NCBI GenBank assembly: GCA_038040385.1
Contig: JBBPII010000022.1
Location: forward strand, 9,374 to 73,373
Length of the DNA stretch: 64,000 bases
Origin: Gilichinskyi gelida
GTDB lineage: Bacteria; Acidobacteriota; Thermoanaerobaculia; Gp7-AA8
Direction: 5' to 3'
The translations under genes were made by a program, and so were the position numbers. Below the pieces are notes generated by a model. It made no database searches and was not told the DNA's origin. It saw nothing but the letters and a program-made list of their open reading frames with translations. Below are positions 57,488 through 64,000 of this stretch, in pieces (the stretch's first letter is position 1; the number at the start of each line of letters is the position of its first letter).

Positions 57488-59440
57488 TCATTGTAGTGAC
57501 AACAGTACCAGGATCTCCCCCACCCCACCCTCCAGCGGCTCGAGCGCCTTCCCGATCAGAGTGCCGGGACGATGGATCTTCACCCCGCCTACGTCGATCG
57601 GCTCCGATCTCATTGCCAAACCCGACCTGTCGCTGGTCACGAGCAGATCGCCGATCGCGATGGGGCGCGACGTGGCGTCCACACGAATCTTGACCCGGCC
57701 GGTGGTCGCGATCATCGCTTTGGACGCGCCGGCCTCGCCGAGCAGCAGGCCGGGCTGGGCGGAGACGACGCCGGCAACGCTCGTATCGTACGAGCGCGCG
57801 CTCGGCATCACTTCGTTGCTCTTCGCGCCGTTCAGCACCACGACCGTTCCGGCGGGCATGGTCACCGTGGCGGGGACCCACTCCGCGACGTCCTGATATT
57901 TGGCGGCGATGTTGCCGTCAACGACCAGATCGATCTGATTCGTTCCGGCGCCGACCGCGTTCTTGAGGTGCAGTGCCGTCCTCGTCGTCCCCGAGGCGGG
58001 GATGGTCACGGGCATGATGGAGTTGATCTGGTCGTACGCCGTGCCGTTCAGCGAGCCCGCTGTATCGGTGAATACCACCAAGTCGGTATTGGAACCGTTC
58101 GCGCCGAGACGCAGCTTGCCCTGAACGTGCAGCTTTGCAGTCGGATCGGGGTAAAACGTCCCGATCCCGACCATCGAAAGGCCGCTGTTGTTTCCATTGA
58201 GAATCATCGGTCTCGGAGAGTTTCCATCTCCGGTGATCACGCCTAGTTCGACGAAAGCCGGATTCCACATCAGGCGGAACAGGGGGTTCGCGGGATTCGA
58301 CAGATACGCACTGTCCGCGATCCAGAGCTGCCGGTTGTTGGTGACGTTGAGCCCCAGAAGGAAGGCGATACCGTCAGTACTGCTCGTTCCGGTGTAGGCA
58401 TCTTTGCCGGACAGCAGGATGCGTGGCGATCCCGTGCTGTCCGAAATGTCGAGTTTCGCAGCCGGATTCGTCACGCCGATGCCGACGCGCGAAGTGCTGC
58501 TCGTCGGATTGGCAAAGTTCGCGCTGCCGGTCACTGCCAGCGTACTGCGCAACGTGGTGGCACCGTTCACATCCAGAGGTGTCGCCGGGTTCGGCGTCCC
58601 GATGCCGACGTTCCCCTGCACGATCATTCCATCCACCGGCACGGTCGTGACCGTCCGGTATCCCGCGCCGACCGTCATGTTTCCCGCGACATCGAGTTTA
58701 TGGAATGGGTCCCCGCCGAGACCGACGTTGCCCGCGAGGTCGACCTTGATCCCGTTCGCCCCTCCGCCGGTGAACAGGCCTCGCACCATGGCGTTCCCGA
58801 CCGTCGCTTCCTTGACCGAGACCTCGTCGATTTCGAACCACGCGCCGGCGGCCGGCACGGCGCCTCCGCCAGGCGAATAGAAATCGAGCGCCGGCCGGTC
58901 CTGGATCAGCGGTGACGCGAACAGCGTGACGGCCACCGCATTATTGGGGTTCGCAGGTAGGACCCCCCCTCCCTCATTGTCTCCAAGGACGACCTGGAAT
59001 GTGTAGTTCGACCGGTATTTGAACGAAATCCTGTACTGATGGTCCTTCAGGAACGTGAGTGCCTGTGTCAGCTTCCCGCCGGTCGTTCCGGTGACGGTGT
59101 TGTAGACCACCCTTTGCGCATTGCCGGTGAATCCATTACCGGTAACAATCGAGGTCACGAAGCTCACCGACCCGCCCGCGCCCGTCCAGGACCACGTCGA
59201 CCACTGGTCGGCGATACCGCCGCCACTGCTCGGCCAATCGACGCCGTTGCGCGAGAGTTCCACAGCGCCCGGCGCCACGTCGGCCACCTCGAGATTCCCG
59301 CCGACCGAGAGGCGCTGCCCCGGCGTCGCATTGGCGATTCCGATGAAGCCTCGATAGTCCTGCGTAGTCTGGGCGAACGCGCCCGAAGAGATCACGAACG
59401 TGCCGACAGCCAAAAGTACTGCGAGTCCTTTAGATCGCAT
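57488..59440 (-). CDS. Secreted fibre-like protein with shared C-terminal domain
   Basis: A 650-residue exported protein; ATG 59440 is chosen because AAGGAG lies 8 bases upstream. After the signal (LAVLLAVGTFVISSGAFAQ) comes a carbohydrate-binding-like domain (~40-215), then repeated VGIGTPNPATPLDVNGA, VGIGVTNPAAKLDISDS, VGIGTFYPDPTAKLHVQG units as in phage tail-fibre-like proteins. The last ~130 residues (AAKYQDVAEWVPATVTMPAG, AGVVSAQPGLLLGE, PIDVGGVKIHRPGTLIGKAL) are nearly repeated in the next gene upstream. It has no transmembrane segment. Confidence 0.75.
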   Translation of the reverse strand: MRSKGLAVLLAVGTFVISSGAFAQTTQDYRGFIGIANATPGQRLSVGGNLEVADVAPGAVELSRNGVDWPSSGGGIADQWSTWSWTGAGGSVSFVTSIVTGNGFTGNAQRVVYNTVTGTTGGKLTQALTFLKDHQYRISFKYRSNYTFQVVLGDNEGGGVLPANPNNAVAVTLFASPLIQDRPALDFYSPGGGAVPAAGAWFEIDEVSVKEATVGNAMVRGLFTGGGANGIKVDLAGNVGLGGDPFHKLDVAGNMTVGAGYRTVTTVPVDGMIVQGNVGIGTPNPATPLDVNGATTLRSTLAVTGSANFANPTSSTSRVGIGVTNPAAKLDISDSTGSPRILLSGKDAYTGTSSTDGIAFLLGLNVTNNRQLWIADSAYLSNPANPLFRLMWNPAFVELGVITGDGNSPRPMILNGNNSGLSMVGIGTFYPDPTAKLHVQGKLRLGANGSNTDLVVFTDTAGSLNGTAYDQINSIMPVTIPASGTTRTALHLKNAVGAGTNQIDLVVDGNIAAKYQDVAEWVPATVTMPAGTVVVLNGAKSNEVMPSARSYDTSVAGVVSAQPGLLLGEAGASKAMIATTGRVKIRVDATSRPIAIGDLLVTSDRSGLAMRSEPIDVGGVKIHRPGTLIGKALEPLEGGVGEILVLLSLQ

Positions 59441-59459
59441 CGTCATCACTCCTTCACAA

Positions 59460-61398
59460 TCACTGAAGGCTCAATAGCACCAGAATTTCACCGTCGCCAA
59501 GCTGCAGTGGCTCGAGGGCCTTGCCGATCAGAGTACCGGGACGGTGAATCTTGACCCCGCCGACATCGATCGGCTCGGAACGCATGGCCATACCCGATTC
59601 GCTGCTGGTCACGAGGAGGTCGCCGACGCCGATTGCACCGTTCGCGGCGGTGGCATGCACGTACACACGACCGGTGGTGGCGATCATTTCCTTGGACGGC
59701 GAGCCTTCGCCGAGGAGGAGCCCCGGCTGTGCGGAGACGACGCCGGCAACCGCTGTGTCGTACGCGGTGGCCGACGGCATGACCTCGTTGCGTTTCCCAG
59801 GGATTGAGAACCACGACCGTACCGGGAGTCATGTCCGAGGTCGCCGGGACCCACTCCGCTACATCCTGGTACTTTGCGTTGATATTTCCGGAGATGTTAA
59901 TGTCGCCCGCCACGTCGAGCCTGTACTGCGGATTGCTGACGCCGATCCCTACGTTGCCAGTCGAACCTTGCACGGTCACTCGTTCCGTGAAACTGGCGAG
60001 TGAGGCCGGCACCGTTCCGCCGGCGTGAGTCGAAATCGCGATATCGGCATTGTCGGGCGCGAAAAGCATCGTACGGTAGCGGCCATTCGCGAACCCGAGG
60101 GTCGAGCCGTAGCTATGCGCGCTCCAACCAGGAGCGCCGCCGTCGAAGAGAAAGTACGCGTTGTTCAGGCTCGTCGTGCTCGTATCATTGTTGAGTGTCA
60201 TGCTGCCGGCGACCTGAAGCTTCTTACTCGGAGCGGTGGTTCCTACGCCGACGTTGCCGCTCACGTACATATCCGCCCGCGTGTTCGTAGTGCTGTCTTG
60301 ATTCGTGGCCGCTTTGACCCAGAAGGTGTCCTTGTTCTCGGTTGGATAGGTCGACCGGGCGCGGAAGTGATACTGATCGCCCCAATGGTATCGGAGCTCG
60401 GAATCGAAGTTGACATTGAGCTGCGCGTAATAGCCGAACGTCGACGCCCTGAACTTCGTCGTGGCCGGCGAGCCGTATTCATCATCGCTCTGCGCATTGA
60501 AAAAAACGACGCGATTCACGTTGCTGTTGCTGGCGTCGCGGGGGTTGACCAGCGTGACGTCGTGGATGATGTTCGTCGGGATGGAGACGTAGCCGAAGTA
60601 TGAGCCGGGAGAGCCGAAGAAGTCCGTCCGGCCGTCGAAAAACGCGTTCGAAAGAAGTTGAACCGCTCCGTCCGACCTGACGTGCATCAGCTCCGTATTC
60701 GCAGAGTTGGCCACCGCAAACCCCGAGCTGCCGTCGGAGGTAGAGCCCTTTGCCACGATCCATGGCCTGCCGGTGGTCGTCGTTTTCATGAGGATCCCGG
60801 AGGCCGGCAGTTCCGCTGGGGAGTCGAGGTAGACATTGCCCGAGGTCCCCGAGACATCTTGCTGCACGGTCGGTGGCCCGGGATGCGGCTGGACGGCTTC
60901 GGCCCTGACACCCAAGGGTGGGGTGCTCACACCCGTGGTGGTCGTATCGACCGGACCGATCGGCGTGCCGGGCGCAACGTAATACCCATCGACATCGACC
61001 GCAATGTGAGAATCCGACGGCACAGAGAAATCGAGAGGTGCAGTCGCTGGAACCGTTGACGTCCGCTGCAGAGGTGCCACCCCAGGCGGCAGCTTCTCCG
61101 GAGCGGTGCGACTGTAGGTCGTCGACCGAAGGGAGTAGGCGGTTGCGTAGGCTGGAATGATCTGGCTGCAACGACTGGCTTTGATGTCCACCCGCCGCGC
61201 CATCTCCTCCGCCGCATTCGCCGGCGGCCTGGTGGCCGTGTCCAGCAGACGGCAGGGGGCGATCGGCACAAACCGCGAAGCACCCGGGGGGGTGAGGGCG
61301 GTGGCGCTCGGATTCTGCGGCGCGTCCGCCTGTCCGGCTCCAACTGACATGGTCGTGGTTGTCAGCGCTACACTCAAGACCATCAAGACTCGATGCAT
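59460..61398 (-). pseudogene. Fibre-like secreted protein gene with a +1 frameshift near its 3' end
   Basis: ATG 61398, behind GGGAGAG, begins MHRVLMVLSVALTTTTMSVG, a signal peptide. The N-terminal domain (SRFVPIAPCRLLDT... DSHIAVDVDGYYV) is of the 'FVPVTPCR' acidobacterial type, followed by a variable region, VGVGTTAPSKKLQVAGS repeats and the shared C-terminal domain. After DVAEWVPATSDMTPGTVVVLN the frame changes: one extra base in 59796-59802 puts PWETQRGHAV in place of PGKRNEVMPSA. The rest (AYDTAVAGVVSAQPGLLLGE to the stop at 59460) is intact in the other frame. The unbroken frame ends at 59488. Confidence 0.75.
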
Positions 61399-61978
61399 AG
61401 CTCTCCCTCTCTGTCGGCTGCGCGCGAAATGCGCACTTCGTCCGACGTGCATTACTGCAGCTTTCGACCGAACTTCTGTTCTACGTGGCCGAGCGGGGCC
61501 GCGTCTAAGACGGTGTGATGCAGGAGGAGCATTCCCTACCCGCCGCCCCAAAACTATTTGTGCGCTAAAAGCTCCGCTTGCATGTGAAGACGAATGCCTT
61601 TGCGACACAATTGCGGACAGGCGGCGCGAAGTGGCCGTCTTGGGGATCTCGCTCGGCGTGCAGGCCCCGCACGGATTCATCCGCGCGTCGCACACATCCC
61701 GTCTGAGGCGATGCTGACATTGACGAAGCGCTGATTCGAACACGAGACACTTGTGCACAGCCTCTCTCCTTTCCTACGCAGCCACGCCTCACATCGCGTG
61801 GTTGTACGCGCTGTCATGCCGTGACCCCGTCGAGGGAGACGATTGCCGAGCGGACAATCGAATCGGTGAACGGCCAAGCCGGTGTCGCTTACATGCTGTT
61901 ACAGCATAATATAGGCCCGCGATTCGCATTTTGCAAGGGGGACGGGCGAGGTCGGCAAACGCCGACGGACCGCGTCGT
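61399..61978. other. 580-bp gap with a degraded copy of the next gene's 3' end
   Basis: On the minus strand, bases 61566-61640 encode HFAPPVRNCVAKAFVFTCKRSF, which matches KFAPPIRNCAPKSFIFTYKRAF at the end of the SH3/TonB-like gene (61979). DNA similarity spans 61566-61665 against 61979-62080. No intact reading frame covers the rest, although a GTG at 61758 sits behind AAAGGAGAG. The region from ~61850 to 61930 is AT-rich, unlike its surroundings. I interpret the gap as remains of a small paralog plus a promoter region. Confidence 0.5.
61893..61907. promoter_or_regulatory. ATGCTGTTACAGCAT palindrome beside an AT-rich box
   Basis: A perfect 7-bp inverted repeat around one central base, directly followed by AATATAGG (plus strand); on the minus strand it is preceded by TATATT. 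It looks like an operator overlapping a -10 region, probably for minus-strand transcription toward 61758. Evidence is pattern only. Confidence 0.35.
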
Positions 61979-62563
61979 CTAAAACGCGCGCTTGTACGTG
62001 AAGATGAAACTCTTCGGCGCACAATTGCGGATCGGCGGCGCGAATTTGGCCTCGCGCAGCTCGCGCTCGGCGAGGGCGGCGAGGGCGGAATCGCCGGTGG
62101 TGTTCGAGATGATGCGCGTGGAGGTGACGCTCCCCTTCACGTCGACACCGGCCTCCACGATCACCATGCCGTGCGCCGAGTTCTCGGAAAATGCGGGCTT
62201 CGGCGCTTTGACGAACGTGTAGTCCGAATCGGGTGGGCAGCCGCGGCGCGGGCGGGCGGCGGCGCCTTCGCGCACGATGTGCTGCGCGGCGACCCAACCC
62301 GTCGTGCCGTCGCCCAGGCGGACGCGGAGCCAGCCGCCAGAGTCTTCGAGGACGGCGAGCTTCTCTCCACGGCGGGCGTGCGACACGATCTCCGCCGACG
62401 CCGACGCGGCGGCACGCACATTGAGCGTCGACGCATTCACCCGCACCGTGCCGACCGCGCGCTCCTCAGCAGGGGCGGCGGTGGGGGCGGGCGGCGGTGA
62501 GGGGGCGGGGGGGGGCGTGGCGCACGCGGCGGCGAGGAGCGCGAGGACGACGACGCGCTTCAC
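61979..62563 (-). CDS. Lipoprotein with SH3b domain and TonB-like C-terminus
   Basis: A 194-residue lipoprotein (MKRVVVLALLAAAC). After a proline/alanine linker, residues ~40-95 form a bacterial SH3 domain (VRVNASTLNVRAAASASAEI, GEKLAVLEDSGGWLRVRLGD, GTTGWVAAQHIV). Residues ~110-194 (DSDYTFVKAPKPAFSENSAH, VIVEAGVDVKGSVTSTRIIS, LAERELREAKFAPPIRNC) resemble a TonB/energy-transduction C-terminal domain. Start GTG 62563 overlaps the M20 peptidase stop in GTGA. SH3b domains bind peptidoglycan or proteins. Function is inferred only. Confidence 0.78.
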   Translation of the reverse strand: MKRVVVLALLAAACATPPPAPSPPPAPTAAPAEERAVGTVRVNASTLNVRAAASASAEIVSHARRGEKLAVLEDSGGWLRVRLGDGTTGWVAAQHIVREGAAARPRRGCPPDSDYTFVKAPKPAFSENSAHGMVIVEAGVDVKGSVTSTRIISNTTGDSALAALAERELREAKFAPPIRNCAPKSFIFTYKRAF

Positions 62564-63900
62564 GATGCCAGCCGCTTCACGAGCGTGTAGAGAAATTGCA
62601 GGCTCTCGTAGAACGACGCGACCGGCACGCGCTCGTCGCGGCCGTGCGCGCGCGTGTCGCTGATCTCCGAGAAGAGGCCGGAGACGCCGTAGGTGGGGAT
62701 TCCGGCATTGCGCAGGTACAAACCGTCGCTCGCGCCGGTGGCCATCAGCGGCATGACCGGCACGCCGGGCCAGAACTCGTTCGTCACCTGTTCAATGGGA
62801 CGCATGACCGCCGGATCCAGCGGCGACGGGACGCTCGGCTTCGCCTTGTCCACCCACTTGATCTCCACCTCGGGGTCATTGACAGCCTTCACGATCGCTT
62901 CGCGCACCTCTTCGGGCGGCTGCCAGGGGAGGATGCGGCAATTGACCAGCGCACGCGCGCTCTGGGGCAGCGCATTGTCGGCGTGGCCGCCGTCGAGGCG
63001 CGTGGCGACGCACGTCGACCGCATCAGCGCGTTATAGACCGCCGTCTCCGACAGGCGCGCGGCCGCGGCGGCATCGCCGGCGGCGACCGCCTTCATGTCC
63101 GCGGCAGCCGGACCCTCTTCGATGCGCGACATGCGCTCGAAATACGCTCGCGTCACTTCATTGAGCTGCACCGGAAATTGGTGCTTCTCCAGTCGTCCCA
63201 GCGCATTGGCGAGCTGGTAAATGGCGTTGTCTTTGCGCGGGACGGAGCTGTGGCCGCCTTTATTGTGCGTCTCCAGCGACAGGGTGACGTACACCTTCTC
63301 GCTCGCCCCGACGCCGTTGTACTGATGCTTCCCATTCTCCAGCCGCCCTCCCCCACCCTCATTGAGCGCGAATGCCGCATCGATGAGGTCGCGGTGCTCG
63401 GCGAGCAACCACGAGACGCCGTTGTGCGGGCCGGTCTCCTCGTCCGAGGTGAGAGCGACGATGAGGTCGCGGCGCGGGACCCATCCTTCCTGCTTGTAGC
63501 GGATCAGGTTGGCGATCCACATGGCAGCCATCGCCTTGTCGTCGCTGGTGCCGCGGCCGTAGAAGTAGCCGTCCTTTTCCGTCAGCACGAAGGGATCGAT
63601 GGACCAGTCCTCGCGCCTGGCCTCCACGACGTCGAGGTGCGCGAGAAGGAGGATGGGCTTCTCGCGCGTCGACCCCCGCAGCCGCGCCACGAGGTTTCCC
63701 TTCCGCGGCGCCGGGGCCAGCACCTTCACATCCTCGGCCGCGAATCCCGCCGCGCGCAGCCGCGCCGCCATGGCCTCCGCGGCGCGGGTGTTGTCGCCGC
63801 TCGAGTCGGTGGTGTTGATCTCGATCAGCTCTTTGTAGATGTCGCGGGCGAGCTGCTTGTCGAGGGTCGAGGCCAGAAGAACGGCGAGTAGAAATTGCAT
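62560..63900 (-). CDS. M20-family zinc peptidase, exported
   Basis: A 446-residue metallopeptidase. Zinc-site motifs are LLAHLDVV (first His-Asp), GRGTSDDKAM (bridging Asp), DEETG (general-base Glu and ligand), NEGGGG and a late HGRDERVPVASFYE with the final His. ETHNKGGHSSVPRKDNAI belongs to the dimerisation domain. M20 enzymes hydrolyse di- or aminoacyl-peptides. A short hydrophobic start (MQFLLAVLLASTLD) suggests periplasmic location. The GTGA overlap links it to the SH3/TonB-like lipoprotein. Confidence 0.9.
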   Translation of the reverse strand: MQFLLAVLLASTLDKQLARDIYKELIEINTTDSSGDNTRAAEAMAARLRAAGFAAEDVKVLAPAPRKGNLVARLRGSTREKPILLLAHLDVVEARREDWSIDPFVLTEKDGYFYGRGTSDDKAMAAMWIANLIRYKQEGWVPRRDLIVALTSDEETGPHNGVSWLLAEHRDLIDAAFALNEGGGGRLENGKHQYNGVGASEKVYVTLSLETHNKGGHSSVPRKDNAIYQLANALGRLEKHQFPVQLNEVTRAYFERMSRIEEGPAAADMKAVAAGDAAAAARLSETAVYNALMRSTCVATRLDGGHADNALPQSARALVNCRILPWQPPEEVREAIVKAVNDPEVEIKWVDKAKPSVPSPLDPAVMRPIEQVTNEFWPGVPVMPLMATGASDGLYLRNAGIPTYGVSGLFSEISDTRAHGRDERVPVASFYESLQFLYTLVKRLAS

Positions 63901-63929
63901 GCGGGGCGCATTCTACTTTCTGGAGTGCG

Positions 63930-64000
63930 GCGGCCATGCCGCCGCTCTCAGCGTGTGTAGCGGCGGCCGCTCCGGCCGCCGGCGCCCGGGAGCGGGCGCC
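63930..64000. repeat. Series of GC palindromes at the window edge (type G)
   Basis: Three consecutive hairpins: GGCGGCCATGCCGCC, GCGGCCGCTCCGGCCGC and GGCGCCCGGGAGCGGGCGCC. They belong to the same style of element as 16541-16559 and the type A repeats. It is cut by the window end, so its full size is unknown. Confidence 0.65.

Noticed and set aside
61399..61758. Extension of the fibre gene upstream to GTG 61758
   Set aside because: The added 120 residues are Arg/Ser-rich and contain the degraded paralog on the same strand in another context; the signal peptide at 61398 behind GGGAGAG is a far better start.

Overview
The window is high-GC, densely packed bacterial DNA on both strands, with many ATGA, GTGA and TGATG gene overlaps. 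Its gene content points to Acidobacteriota, possibly a Thermoanaerobaculia- or Vicinamibacteria-like lineage from an environmental genome: many Sec-exported repeat proteins (BNR/VPS10-like, HEAT/ankyrin, YD/Rhs), a CBM9-DUF5916 protein, a 'cell-surface tail' repertoire and several classes of intergenic palindrome. This is inferred from families and style; there is no rRNA or other phylogenetic marker here, and I see no tRNA, CRISPR array or intact insertion sequence.

Layout. 0-5.7 kb: an OYE-family flavin reductase and exported BNR, HEAT/ankyrin and DUF3224 proteins. 5.7-8.2 kb: a threonine dehydratase followed by an accessory block (ParE/Phd toxin-antitoxin, DUF433 remnant, SnoaL protein) that ends in a frameshifted second copy of the dehydratase 3' end. 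8.2-16.6 kb: mixed genes, including an ECF sigma factor coupled to a double-VOC protein, a methyltransferase with a CPBP protease, and rhodanese/cytochrome c genes. 16.6-25.4 kb: a BNR-MoaD-VOC remnant cluster, DUF5916, a gene-decay patch, a pair of 'FSGRPNP' paralogs opposite a GH18-like gene, and a phosphoribosyltransferase/hydrolase pair.

25.4-31.1 kb is a coherent copper-handling operon on the minus strand: Met/His-rich lipoprotein, TolC-like protein, multicopper oxidase, cytochrome c and a small periplasmic protein, most with overlapping start and stop codons; an exported sialidase-like protein and a small Cys/His protein lie upstream. 31.3-47.1 kb holds housekeeping and envelope genes: an unusual QExxH metalloprotease, a PQQ-type sugar dehydrogenase, polysaccharide deacetylase, multi-S1 protein, ApaG, DUF4403, a shortened amidase, GT4, M3 and M23 peptidases and an Fpg/Nei glycosylase. 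A probable structured RNA with its own terminator lies beside the S1 gene. 47.2-49.9 kb is an ECF sigma/anti-sigma/beta-solenoid operon. 49.9-61.4 kb is a surface-protein island: a Rhs system split over two secreted proteins with an overlapping downstream lipoprotein, then two fibre-like proteins sharing a C-terminal domain, one of them frameshifted. The window ends with an SH3/TonB-like lipoprotein coupled to an M20 peptidase.

The most striking feature is the set of palindromic repeats between genes (at least seven sequence types). Three have become part of coding sequences: in the VOC protein N-terminus, in the deacetylase start codon and signal peptide, and in the mature N-terminus of the M23 peptidase.
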